Below, piece by piece: positions 36,502-45,372 of a stretch of DNA of 64,000 nucleotides. A program made the translations under genes and the position numbers. The notes beneath the pieces were generated by a model. It saw only the letters and a list, made by a program, of their open reading frames with translations. It had not been told where the DNA came from and searched no databases. Position 1 is the stretch's first letter, and each line of letters starts with the position of its first letter. The DNA is from Burkholderiales bacterium UBA4657 (GTDB lineage: Bacteria; Pseudomonadota; Gammaproteobacteria; Burkholderiales; Burkholderiaceae_E): the NCBI GenBank assembly GCA_002405475.1, contig DHLX01000029.1:1-64000 (forward strand), read 5' to 3'.

Positions 36502-37380
36502 ATGGGTGGGGTGGAGGAAGTCAATAGTCTGCATGGCGCTGAAACTCTCACCCGGCGTGGCTTTATTCAGGCCGGGATAGGATGCGGTTTTGCTACGGCA
36601 GCCGCCCCAATCCTGGCGCAGCAGGCGATCAGAACTCCAGAGACAGGACTGGTGGCCGGTACCGTTGAGTTTGCCTCGGGGAAAGATCTTATTCCGGCTT
36701 ATCGCGCCAGGCCAGCTACGGGAGGCAGGCCCCCCGTCGTTGTTGTCGTAAGCGAAATTTTTGGCGTACACGAGTACATTCAGGACGTTTGCCGTCGCCT
36801 GGCACTGCAGGGCTATTACGCCATTGCACCGGCTTTTTTTGTGCGCCAGGGCGATGTCAATGCTTATGCCACTAGCGCCGAGCTGATTCAAAACGTTATT
36901 GCCAAAACCCCAGATGCCCAGGTGCTGTCCGATATTGATGCCAGTGTGAACTGGGCCAGACACGAAGGTGCCGATCTGTCACGTCTGGCTATCACTGGCT
37001 TTTGCTGGGGTGGCCGTATCGTTTGGCTATATGCTGCGCATAACCCGGCACTGAAGGCTGGCGTGGCCTGGTATGGTCGCCTGGTGAGCGGTTTTGATCC
37101 GGTCTTGCAGCCCAGGCAGCCGCTGGATGTCGCGCTGCAGCTGCACGCGCCGGTATTGGGCCTGTATGGTGGCAAGGATGCTGGCATTCCGCTGGAAACG
37201 GTCGAACGTATGCGCGGTCTGCTGGCGACAGGCAGCGCAGCGAGTAAGGCCAGCGAGTTTGTTGTTTTTCCCGATGCGCCCCATGCCTTTCATGCCGATT
37301 ATCGGGCGAGCTATCGTAAAGAAGCTGCCGAGGAGGCGTGGATCCGACTAATGGCCTGGCTGAAGAAACATGGCATATAG
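36502..37380 (+). CDS. Exported dienelactone hydrolase family protein
   Basis: The product has 292 residues from ATG 36502 with GGAGA upstream. A twin-arginine-type signal (TLTRRGFIQAGIGCGFATAAAPILAQ) suggests export after folding. The alpha/beta hydrolase carries the DLH triad: Cys in ITGFCWGGRIVW, Asp in GLYGGKDAGIPL and His in PDAPHAFHADYR. Related enzymes open cyclic esters such as dienelactone; the true substrate here is unknown. It lies after hsp20 with a 59-base gap. Confidence 0.88.
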   Translation: MGGVEEVNSLHGAETLTRRGFIQAGIGCGFATAAAPILAQQAIRTPETGLVAGTVEFASGKDLIPAYRARPATGGRPPVVVVVSEIFGVHEYIQDVCRRLALQGYYAIAPAFFVRQGDVNAYATSAELIQNVIAKTPDAQVLSDIDASVNWARHEGADLSRLAITGFCWGGRIVWLYAAHNPALKAGVAWYGRLVSGFDPVLQPRQPLDVALQLHAPVLGLYGGKDAGIPLETVERMRGLLATGSAASKASEFVVFPDAPHAFHADYRASYRKEAAEEAWIRLMAWLKKHGI

Positions 37381-37410
37381 TTTATAATTGCAATTCAGTT
37401 GCAAATTGGT

Positions 37411-37432
37411 GGGGTGCTGCTATAGGCACCCC
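37411..37432 (+). other. Stem-loop between the hydrolase and ZIP transporter genes
   Basis: GGGGTGC (37411-37417) pairs perfectly with GCACCCC (37426-37432) around an 8-base loop. No T-run follows. It may end or slow transcription of the hydrolase gene, or lie in the leader of the ZIP gene. Confidence 0.35.
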
Positions 37433-37477
37433 CATGTGTGTTGAGCCAGGCAATTTCGCCGGGGGTGTTAGCTGACC

Positions 37478-38290
37478 ATGCCAGATCAAGGAACTTTCAT
37501 TATTGATATGACGCTGATTTATATTCTGGCGGCAACTTTACTGGCAGCCTTGCTCAGCATCAGTCTGGCGGCCTGGATGTCATTTGTCATGCTCTCCAGA
37601 CTGGTCGAACGTATGGTGGCTTTCTCGGTCGGCATACTGCTGGGTGCCGCATTGCTGCACATGATGCCTGAAGCTCTGCAAAGCCATGTCGATGCTCATA
37701 CCCTGTTTGCCTTGTTTTTACTCAGTGTTATTGTTTTCTTTCTGCTCGAGCGCTTCGATGTGCTACGTCATTCGCATCATCACGAAGGCGATGAGCATCA
37801 CCATGGTCATGGATTCGACGTGAAGCAGGCGGGGCGCGGTGGTTTGCCGATTCTCATTGGTGATGGCATACACAATTTTGCTGACGGTATTTTGATTGCA
37901 GCGGCATTTCTGGCCGACCCCTCTCTAGGAGTCATTGCAGCGGCCTCCATCATTGCGCATGAAATTCCCCAGGAAGTCGGTGATTTCATGGTGCTGCTGA
38001 ATGCTGGTTTTAGTAAACAGCGTGCCTATTTTTATAATCTCTTGTCCAGTCTGGCGGGTGTGGCGGGGGGCGTTACCGGTTACTTTGTCCTGGAGCAATC
38101 GCAAGACCTGATTCCCTATGCGCTGGTGATTGCATCGGCCAGCTTCATCTATATAGCTTTGTCGGATTTGATGCCGCAGATGCATCGTGAAGGACGCAGA
38201 AAAGAAGCTTTTTTTCAGATCGCTTTCATGGGAGTGGGTTTGGCGACGATTTATTCGCTGTTTGTCGCTTTGCATTCACACGCGCATTGA
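37478..38290 (+). CDS. ZIP family divalent metal transporter
   Basis: The product has 270 residues; an inner ATG at 37508 is an alternative start. Seven to eight membrane helices are visible. The metal path motifs are HMMPEAL in helix 2, DGIHNFADGILIAAAF and ASIIAHEIPQEVGDF, as in bacterial ZIP proteins for zinc or related ions. A His-rich cytoplasmic loop (HSHHHEGDEHHHGHG) between helices 3 and 4 probably senses or stores metal. The C-terminus ends HSHAH. Confidence 0.92.
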   Translation: MPDQGTFIIDMTLIYILAATLLAALLSISLAAWMSFVMLSRLVERMVAFSVGILLGAALLHMMPEALQSHVDAHTLFALFLLSVIVFFLLERFDVLRHSHHHEGDEHHHGHGFDVKQAGRGGLPILIGDGIHNFADGILIAAAFLADPSLGVIAAASIIAHEIPQEVGDFMVLLNAGFSKQRAYFYNLLSSLAGVAGGVTGYFVLEQSQDLIPYALVIASASFIYIALSDLMPQMHREGRRKEAFFQIAFMGVGLATIYSLFVALHSHAH

Positions 38291-38301
38291 GCCTGACAGT
38301 T

Positions 38302-39144
38302 CTAGTTGCTACTCGTTACTGGCCGGTTCGAATCTTCAATCCACTCGCTCCAGCTACCTGCATATAAGCCGCCGGCAGATAAACCGGCGTGGGTCATGGC
38401 AAGAATGTTATGGCAGGCGGTAACCCCGGACCCGCATTGATGTATCAATGGTTTGCCCTGGCTGATACGCTCGAATTCGCGGCGCAATACTGATACGTCT
38501 TTAAAGCTGGTGTCAGGGTTCAGGTTATCTTTGAAAAAGCGATTGACAGCCCCCGGAATATGCCCCGCTACCGGGTCCAGCGTTTCGTTTTCACCACGGA
38601 AGCGGTCACGCGCGCGTGCGTCGAGTAGTACCCGTAATCTGGACTGGATATTGCGTAATACCGTCTCTGCCGAAATATATTCGACCAGGCTTTCACCCAG
38701 TACGGGCTGCGCGGCTGGTCGTACTCTCATCCCGGTCTCAAGCGGATAGGCTTGTGCCTGCCATGCCGACAGACCGCCATTCAGTACTGCGACCTGGGCA
38801 TGGCCAATCCAGCGCAACATCCACCATAGTCGCGCCGCGAACATACCTCCGGTAGCATCGTAGGCCACGACCTGCATGTTGGCACCTATGCCGCGATTGG
38901 CAAAATGGCGGCAGGCGTTTTCCCGTGATGGCAGCGGATGACGCCCGCCGTTAATCGCTTCGTTACGCGCGGCAGACATATCCTGATCAAGATGAAAATA
39001 GAGCGCGCCCGGGATATGACCGGCCAGATAAGCCTCTTGCCCGGCACCCGTCTGGCTTAAATCAAAGCGGCAATCAATAACGATCCAGTCTGGATCCCTA
39101 AGGTGTTGATACAGAGTGCCAGCTTCAATCAGGGTCGTATACAT
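38302..39144 (-). CDS. Sulfurtransferase (rhodanese / 3-mercaptopyruvate type)
   Basis: The product has 280 residues and two rhodanese domains. The first, inactive domain starts IDCRFDLSQTGAGQEAYLAGHIPGALYFHLD. The second carries the catalytic Cys in IHQCGSGVTACHN, preceded by LDARARDRFRGENETLDPVAGHIPGAVN. The loop CGSGVT favours 3-mercaptopyruvate over thiosulfate. It converges with the ZIP gene (11-base gap). Confidence 0.92.
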   Translation of the reverse strand: MYTTLIEAGTLYQHLRDPDWIVIDCRFDLSQTGAGQEAYLAGHIPGALYFHLDQDMSAARNEAINGGRHPLPSRENACRHFANRGIGANMQVVAYDATGGMFAARLWWMLRWIGHAQVAVLNGGLSAWQAQAYPLETGMRVRPAAQPVLGESLVEYISAETVLRNIQSRLRVLLDARARDRFRGENETLDPVAGHIPGAVNRFFKDNLNPDTSFKDVSVLRREFERISQGKPLIHQCGSGVTACHNILAMTHAGLSAGGLYAGSWSEWIEDSNRPVTSSN

Positions 39145-39171
39145 GCAACAACTCCGCTCAGAGGAGGACAG

Positions 39172-40059
39172 TCAATCGCCACCATGACTGGGTTTGGCTT
39201 CGTAGGCGGTGAGCCAGGTGGCCAGAATGCCAGCAACGATAATCAATACGATACCCAGCCAGGCAATCAGGGGCAAGATATCATGCCAGATCAGCCAGCC
39301 CCAGAAACTGGCGAACAAGATACCCGAATAATTTAGATTGGCGGTCAACAGTGCACGGCCTTGGCCGTAGGCCCGAGTCAGCGCCAGTTGTGCCAGCACC
39401 GAGGTCAGGCCGGCACCGAGCAGATACAGCGTATGCTCCAGAGTCGGCAGTTTGAAGCCGAACAGCAGTACGCCCAATAGTCCGACCAGAAATCCACCCA
39501 GAGAAAAATAAAACACGGTACGGCTCGAAGGTTCTCCCAGTTGTCCAAGGGCGCGTACCGACATCATGGCAACGCCGCCCATGGCACCACCCAGCAGTCC
39601 GATCACGGCCCACACAATTTGCTCCGGGCCGATGGTAGGCCTGAGCACCAGCAAAATGCCAGCAAACCCCAGTACCAGGGCAAACAACATGGGAATATTT
39701 TTCATGTGCTTACCCTGCCAGGCAGCACCAATAAACACGATCAGACCAATAAATAGCGATGAAGTGTAATTCAGCGTCATCGAGGTCGTCAGCGGCAGGT
39801 GGGGTATGGAACTGAACCAAAGCACCACTGACATTACGCCGGTCAGATTACGTACCAGGTGCGCCGGCCAGTGCGGGGTCGAGAGGTTGGCGCGAATGCC
39901 GCCTGACAGCGAACGCAATAGCTGTAGCAGAAACAACAGGCCGACGGCGTTACGCCAGAAAATAATTTCCCAGACCGAATGCGCCTCGGAAGCCAGTTTC
40001 ACGAGTACACTCATGACTGAAAACAACAGCGCCGCGACCAGAATCCAGAGTGATTGCAT
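39172..40059 (-). CDS. DMT/EamA family transporter
   Basis: I start it at ATG 40059 (295 residues). Ten membrane helices in two EamA repeats are visible (for example MQSLWILVAALLFSVMSVLVKL and GLIVFIGAAWQGKHMKNIPMLF). Family members export amino acids, nucleobases or other small metabolites; no substrate is evident. The end is a short charged tail. It diverges from the DUF4010 gene with a 30-base gap. Confidence 0.88.
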   Translation of the reverse strand: MQSLWILVAALLFSVMSVLVKLASEAHSVWEIIFWRNAVGLLFLLQLLRSLSGGIRANLSTPHWPAHLVRNLTGVMSVVLWFSSIPHLPLTTSMTLNYTSSLFIGLIVFIGAAWQGKHMKNIPMLFALVLGFAGILLVLRPTIGPEQIVWAVIGLLGGAMGGVAMMSVRALGQLGEPSSRTVFYFSLGGFLVGLLGVLLFGFKLPTLEHTLYLLGAGLTSVLAQLALTRAYGQGRALLTANLNYSGILFASFWGWLIWHDILPLIAWLGIVLIIVAGILATWLTAYEAKPSHGGD

Positions 40060-40089
40060 GTCTGCCAGTTTACGCCACAATAGTGCCCT

Positions 40090-41349
40090 ATGAATGAGTC
40101 TGTTCCCTGGCTGGGTCTGGCAGTTGCTTTGGCCTCAGGGCTATTAATTGGCATTGAACGCGAGCGGCGCAAGGGGCAAGGTTCGACACGTGCCATGGCT
40201 GGTGTGCGGACGTTTACCGTGGTCTCGCTATGCGGCGCCCTGAGTTATCTTGTGGCCTGGCCCTGGCTGACCCTGGCCGGCGCCGTTCTGTTGGCCGGAT
40301 TGATTCTCACCAGCTATCGTGCTGAACAGCGTGCCCAGGCGCTATCGCCCAAAGCTGAGCATGATCCGGGCATTACCACTGAAATGGCGCTATTTGTGAC
40401 CTATTTGCTGGGCGTCCTGGCGCTACAGCAACCGGCATTGGCAGGTGCCATGGCGGTGGTTGTTGCAGTGCTGCTGGCAGCGCGCTCGCACCTGCATCGC
40501 TTTTCGATTGAAATTCTGACCCAGCAGGAATTACAGGACGCGTTACTACTGGCGGCTGCGGCTCTGGTCGTTTTACCACTGATTCCGAATGAACCCCTGG
40601 CTTTTCTGGGTGGAGTTAACCCAAGACGGCTATGGTTACTGGCGGTGTTGATGATGGGGCTGCAAGCCGTGGGCTACGTGGCCAGTCGACTCGCTGGCCC
40701 GCGCTATGGTTTGCCACTGGCCGGACTGGCTTCCGGATTTGTTTCGAGTACGGCGACGGTCGCATCCATGGGGGCGCGCTGTCGTAGCCAGGGGCAATGG
40801 CTATCTGACTGTCGGCTGGCAGCCTGGTCATCCTGTCTGGCCACTAACGTACAGTTAGTACTGGTCATTCTGACCATTCAGGCGCAAGCCCTTGCCCTGT
40901 TTCTGCCGCTATTAGGGTTTTCTACTTTGGCGATTGTATTGCTGGTAGTACTAGGATGGCGGCGCGGCACATTACCCGAAGCCGACTTCAAACCGCAAGG
41001 GCGCGCCTTCAGTCTGAAAAATGCGCTACTGTTCGCCTGCGTTTTGTCGGGTTTCACAACGCTGGCGGCCTGGCTGGCGCGTACCTGGGGCGAACTGGGT
41101 GTCTGGAGTGCTGCCCTGTTTGCTGGTTTTGCCGACGTCCACGCTGCCGCCGCTTCAGTGCTGTCGGCGGCCAGTGAGCATGATCTGTCGAACCGGCAAC
41201 TCATATTAGCGATTTTGCTGGCCTATACTGCCAATACCGTGAGCAAGTGTCTGGTGGCATGTGCCTCGGGTGGTCTGCGCTACGGAGTGACGACCAGTGC
41301 CGGTCTGTTATTCATCGTGCTTGCAGCCTGGCTCGGTATAATCGTCTGA
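40090..41349 (+). CDS. MgtC/SapB and DUF4010 domain membrane protein
   Basis: The product has 419 residues and about 12 membrane helices. The N-terminal MgtC/SapB-type part shows GLAVALASGLLIGIERERRK and GVRTFTVVSLCGALSYL. The C-terminal DUF4010 part shows ARSHLHRFSIEILTQQELQDALLL, LAGLASGFVSSTATVASMG and FADVHAAAASVLSA. Function is unknown; the MgtC relation hints at ion or pH balance. Its stop overlaps the uvrD start (ATGA-type TGATG). Confidence 0.88.
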   Translation: MNESVPWLGLAVALASGLLIGIERERRKGQGSTRAMAGVRTFTVVSLCGALSYLVAWPWLTLAGAVLLAGLILTSYRAEQRAQALSPKAEHDPGITTEMALFVTYLLGVLALQQPALAGAMAVVVAVLLAARSHLHRFSIEILTQQELQDALLLAAAALVVLPLIPNEPLAFLGGVNPRRLWLLAVLMMGLQAVGYVASRLAGPRYGLPLAGLASGFVSSTATVASMGARCRSQGQWLSDCRLAAWSSCLATNVQLVLVILTIQAQALALFLPLLGFSTLAIVLLVVLGWRRGTLPEADFKPQGRAFSLKNALLFACVLSGFTTLAAWLARTWGELGVWSAALFAGFADVHAAAASVLSAASEHDLSNRQLILAILLAYTANTVSKCLVACASGGLRYGVTTSAGLLFIVLAAWLGIIV

Positions 41350-43679
41350 TGATACCTACAATGACTCAGGATCAGTCTAATCGCTGGTTGTCGGCCTTGA
41401 ATGCCGAGCAGTGTGCCGCCGTGACCTTACCCGACGAACCGGCTTTGATTCTGGCCGGTGCGGGTTCGGGTAAAACGCGTGTCTTGACCACACGCATTGC
41501 CTGGCTGATACAGCAAGGCCGGGTCAGCCCCAGCGGTATTCTGGCAGTCACGTTTACCAACAAGGCGGCGAAAGAAATGCTGACCCGCCTGTCAGCCATG
41601 CTGCCAATCAATACACGTGGTATGTGGATAGGGACATTTCACGGCCTATGCAATCGTTTCTTGCGCGCCCATCATCGCGACGCGAATCTGCCGGCGACCT
41701 TTCAGATTCTGGACAGCAGCGACCAGCTCTCGGCGATTAAACGACTGCTCAAAACCTTGAACGTTGATGACGCCAAGTATCCGGCCAAGAACCTGCAGCA
41801 TTTCATCAATGGCTGCAAGGAACAAGGACTGAGAGCGAATGCGGTCGAAGCCAAGGACGAGTACAACCGGCGTCTGGTCGAGTTATATGCCGCTTATGAG
41901 GCGCAATGTCAGCGTGAAGGCGTAGTCGATTTTGCCGAGTTGTTGCTGCGCTGCTATGAAGTCCTGATCGCAAATGAGCCATTACGGCTACATTATCAGC
42001 AACGCTTCAGACATATTCTGGTAGATGAATTTCAGGATACCAATGAACTGCAATATCGCTGGCTCAAGCTGCTGGGGAGGCAGGCTGCCGTCTTTGCCGT
42101 GGGTGATGATGACCAGAGCATCTATGCCTTTCGTGGTGCGAATGTCGGCAATATGGCGGCATTTGAGCGAGAATTTCGCGTTCAGCATCTGATCAAGCTC
42201 GAGCAAAACTATCGCAGTACCAGTCATATCCTCGACAGCGCCAATATGCTCATCGCGTGTAACAGCCGGCGTCTGGGTAAAAACCTGCGCACTGAGCGCG
42301 GCCATGGCGAGCTGGTGCGCATTTATGAAGCCCTGACCGACCTGCAGGAAGCGCAGTGGCTGGTGGAGGAAGTGTGTGCCTTGATTCAGTCTGGCGCAGC
42401 GCGCAGTGAAATTGCCGTGCTTTATCGCAGTAATGCGCAGTCACGGGTAATAGAAAGCGCCTTGTTCAAAGCGGCTATTCCTTACCGCGTTTATGGTGGT
42501 TTGCGCTTTTTTGAACGTGCTGAAATCAAGCATGCTCTGGCCTATTTGCGCCTGATGGAAAACCCGCATGACGATACGGCTTTCGTACGCGTCGTCAATT
42601 TTCCTGCACGAGGTATTGGCACCCGCTCATTAGAACAATTAAGTGAACTGGCACAGGCCAGAAATTGTTCTATGTATGCAGCCATTCCACACCTGCAAGG
42701 CAAGTCTGGTTCCAGTCTGACCGCTTTTGCCAAGCTGATCGAAAGTTTACGTTTCGAGACCCAGGCACTTGCCTTGCCCGAAGTGGTACTGCATGTCATT
42801 CATGCCAGTGGTCTGAAAGCCCATTACGAACATGACAAGGAGGGGCAAGATCGGCTCGATAACCTCGATGAGCTGATCAATGCTGCTGCTTTTTTCATCA
42901 ATGATGCTGGCTTTGAGCCAGACCGTGCTGCCGGCCAGACCAACAGCGTGCCAGATGCTGATGGGGTGGTAGAACAGCCGCTGTCGGTACTAGCCGCTTT
43001 TTTGGCGCATGCTTCTCTCGAAGCTGGCGATAATCAGGCCGACGCGGGGCAAGATGCGGTACAGCTTATGACCATACATGCCGCCAAAGGTCTGGAATTT
43101 CACTATGTCTTTATTACCGGGCTGGAAGAAGGACTGTTTCCCCATGACAATGCCGTGACTGAAATAGACGGACTGGAGGAAGAAAGACGCTTGATGTATG
43201 TGGCAATTACACGGGCGCGCGAGCGACTTTATATGAGCTTTGCCCAGACTCGTATGCTGCACGGACAGACGCGCTATAACCTGCGCTCGCGCTTTCTCGA
43301 TGAGTTACCCGAAGCCTGTCTGAAGTGGTTGACACCGCGTCTGCAGACCCAGGCTGCGCGCATTACTCATGACTACCAGAATCAATGGAAACAACAGCGC
43401 ACAACGGGCTGGGAAGAGCCAGAGGAATACGAACAAAAACGTGCCCGAAGTGCTGATGTTCCTGATACTGGCAGGGGTGTACTACCGGCCTGGGCACAAC
43501 GCCAGAAGGCGCAGGATAGCGGCTTTTACATAGGCCAAAATGTACGCCATGCCAAATTTGGCGAAGGCGTCATTGTCAATCTGGAAGGGCGCGGTACGGA
43601 TGCGCGGGCGCAGATCAGCTTTGGTCGCGCGGGAACGAAGTGGCTGGCGTTAGGTGTGGCGAAGCTGGAGGCGGCTTGA
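41349..43679 (+). CDS. uvrD: UvrD-family DNA helicase II
   Basis: The product has 776 residues from ATG 41349; ATG 41361 is possible. This SF1A 3'-5' helicase acts in nucleotide-excision and mismatch repair. Motifs are the Q-motif region LNAEQCAAVTLPDEPALILAGAGSGKTRVLTTRI (read as two parts), TFTNKAAKEML, HILVDEFQDTNELQYRW, VGDDDQSIYAFRGA, LEQNYRST, MTIHAAKGLEFHYVF and VAITRARERLY. The C-terminal tail ends GTKWLALGVAKLEAA, as in other UvrD proteins, and contains the GVIVNLEGRG Tudor-like segment. Confidence 0.95.
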   Translation: MIPTMTQDQSNRWLSALNAEQCAAVTLPDEPALILAGAGSGKTRVLTTRIAWLIQQGRVSPSGILAVTFTNKAAKEMLTRLSAMLPINTRGMWIGTFHGLCNRFLRAHHRDANLPATFQILDSSDQLSAIKRLLKTLNVDDAKYPAKNLQHFINGCKEQGLRANAVEAKDEYNRRLVELYAAYEAQCQREGVVDFAELLLRCYEVLIANEPLRLHYQQRFRHILVDEFQDTNELQYRWLKLLGRQAAVFAVGDDDQSIYAFRGANVGNMAAFEREFRVQHLIKLEQNYRSTSHILDSANMLIACNSRRLGKNLRTERGHGELVRIYEALTDLQEAQWLVEEVCALIQSGAARSEIAVLYRSNAQSRVIESALFKAAIPYRVYGGLRFFERAEIKHALAYLRLMENPHDDTAFVRVVNFPARGIGTRSLEQLSELAQARNCSMYAAIPHLQGKSGSSLTAFAKLIESLRFETQALALPEVVLHVIHASGLKAHYEHDKEGQDRLDNLDELINAAAFFINDAGFEPDRAAGQTNSVPDADGVVEQPLSVLAAFLAHASLEAGDNQADAGQDAVQLMTIHAAKGLEFHYVFITGLEEGLFPHDNAVTEIDGLEEERRLMYVAITRARERLYMSFAQTRMLHGQTRYNLRSRFLDELPEACLKWLTPRLQTQAARITHDYQNQWKQQRTTGWEEPEEYEQKRARSADVPDTGRGVLPAWAQRQKAQDSGFYIGQNVRHAKFGEGVIVNLEGRGTDARAQISFGRAGTKWLALGVAKLEAA

Positions 43680-43698
43680 TGAATTGGTTGTTGCCAGT

Positions 43699-44568
43699 TC
43701 AATTCGGTGTATAGGCCAGCCGCACATAAATCGGTGCAAACGGTTCAGCCTGGGTAATTTCCAGTAGCGATTCCTTAGCCAGTTCCAGCATCGCAATGAA
43801 ATGCACCACGACCACGGCGTGGCCGGCTGCCATGAGTCTGGGGTTGCCGGTAAACAGCTCGGTAAATTCCACGAACTTGCTGTCCTGCAGTCGGCGCAAA
43901 ATTTGACTCATATGATCACGAACCGATAGCTCTTCGCGGGTAATTTTATGATGTTGGGTCAGCTTCATGCGCTTGAGGACCTCGGCCCAGGCGGCTTGCA
44001 GGTCTGCGCCACTCACTTCGGGCAGGCGCACCGGAACCGATTGATCGACATAAATTTGCAGTCGCCAAAAATCCCGCCCCACCAAAGGCAGGCGGTCAAG
44101 CTCGAGCGCGGCCATTTTCATTTGTTCATATTCCAGCAGGCGCCGCACCAACTCGGCTCTGGGGTCTTCGACCTCTTCGCCTGTGTCAGATTTTTTCACC
44201 GGCAACAACATCCGCGATTTGATTTCGATCAGCAGTGCTGCCATCAATAAATATTCGGCGGCAAGTTCGAGGTTACGGCTGCGAATCTGATCGACATACT
44301 GCAGATATTGCTGTGTGACCTGGGCCATGGGAATATCGAGTACATTGAAATTCTGTTTTCGGATCAGGTACAGCAACAAGTCGAGCGGGCCTTCAAATGC
44401 TTCGAGAAAAACTTCCAGCGCATCTGGCGGAATGTACAAGTCCTGTGGCAGGTTGAACAAGGGCTCACCATACAGCCGTGCGTGGGCCACACCATCTACC
44501 AGGTCGGGGATGCTGTCAGCTTGCTTGACCAGCACTTGTTCGTCCAGCGAAACAGTTGACAGGTTCAT
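43699..44568 (-). CDS. scpA: Segregation and condensation protein A
   Basis: The product has 289 residues. This kleisin bridges SMC heads in chromosome condensation. It has the family N-terminus EAFEGPLDLLLYLIRKQNFNVLDIPMAQVTQQYLQYV, then LAAEYLLMAALLIEIKSRMLLP, and a C-terminal winged helix with FVEFTELF and VVHFIAMLELAKESLLEITQAEPFAPIYV (the first and last overlap several lines of the family profile). About 30 extra residues precede the core. scpB and smc are not in the window. The start overlaps the DUF3460 stop by ATGA. Confidence 0.93.
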   Translation of the reverse strand: MNLSTVSLDEQVLVKQADSIPDLVDGVAHARLYGEPLFNLPQDLYIPPDALEVFLEAFEGPLDLLLYLIRKQNFNVLDIPMAQVTQQYLQYVDQIRSRNLELAAEYLLMAALLIEIKSRMLLPVKKSDTGEEVEDPRAELVRRLLEYEQMKMAALELDRLPLVGRDFWRLQIYVDQSVPVRLPEVSGADLQAAWAEVLKRMKLTQHHKITREELSVRDHMSQILRRLQDSKFVEFTELFTGNPRLMAAGHAVVVVHFIAMLELAKESLLEITQAEPFAPIYVRLAYTPN

Positions 44569-44744
44569 TGTGACTGATAGACATACGGAGTCTGAGGAAC
44601 GCGCGATTCCTGCTGTGCACGTAGCAGATCCTCATCCAGTTTTTTATCCCAGAGCAAGGCGCGGCCTTCGAGCTGGCTTTTTTCCAGCGTGGGACGGGAT
44701 TTTTTCAACTCCCTAAGAAACAGGGTGATCTCGGATTCGTACAT
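44565..44744 (-). CDS. DUF3460 family small protein
   Basis: The product has 59 residues from ATG 44744 (MYESEITLFLRELKKSRPTL); earlier in-frame codons do not match the family. The pattern LKKSRPTLEKSQLEGRALLWDK is typical of this small betaproteobacterial family, which is regularly found directly before scpA. Function is unknown. Its stop overlaps scpA by 4 bases. Confidence 0.88.
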   Translation of the reverse strand: MYESEITLFLRELKKSRPTLEKSQLEGRALLWDKKLDEDLLRAQQESRVPQTPYVYQSQ

Positions 44745-44895
44745 GGTTTTCGTCTTTCTGTTGCCAGTCATGCATTGTACATCCCCTGAATTTCAGCCTC
44801 CGGCACACAAAAACGCGAAGAGATAGGTCATTCGGCCTATATGAATTTTCATGAAATGATGTTAAAACAAAGACTCACTTCATAGGGAGGGTCTT

Positions 44896-45342
44896 GTGAC
44901 AACGACTGTTATAGACGATTTTTATTTGCAAATGGCTACCAAAGAAAATTTGCCAGCTATCAACCAGTTTTATGACGCCTGTGGTTATCGTGGATCGGCT
45001 ACACAGGAGGATCAGGTGGTGACTGCTTTCATAGGAAAATATCTGGTGGGGTGTGTACGAATTTCAAAGGAAAAAAATACCCAGGTCATACGTGGTATGC
45101 AGGTTCGTGGCAAGTATCAATACCAGGGCATAGGAGGTGCCATGCTGAACAAAGCCCTCGAGTTGGTGAACGGGGAGACTTGCTACTGCGTGCCCTATGT
45201 GCATCTGGTCAACTTTCTCACCCGATATGGATTCAGGGAAATTGATCCTGATTCGGCTCCTTACTTTTTGATACAGCGGCTGAATGTTTATCGCGAGATG
45301 GGCCAGAAGATGGTGTTGATGCGGCACGACATCAAGGCGTAA
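44896..45342 (+). CDS. GNAT-family N-acetyltransferase
   Basis: The product has 148 residues with a GTG start behind GGGAGG. The acyl-CoA fold shows ATKENLPAINQFYDACGY, IGKYLVGCVRI, RGMQVRGKYQYQGIGGAMLNKAL (the Q/R-x-x-G-x-G/A CoA loop) and VHLVNFLTRYGFREI. The substrate is unknown. It stands between divergent scpA-DUF3460 and the convergent kinase gene. Confidence 0.85.
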   Translation: MTTTVIDDFYLQMATKENLPAINQFYDACGYRGSATQEDQVVTAFIGKYLVGCVRISKEKNTQVIRGMQVRGKYQYQGIGGAMLNKALELVNGETCYCVPYVHLVNFLTRYGFREIDPDSAPYFLIQRLNVYREMGQKMVLMRHDIKA

Positions 45343-45372
45343 TTTTCTCCCTGTTCTTGCCGGGGCAGCTTA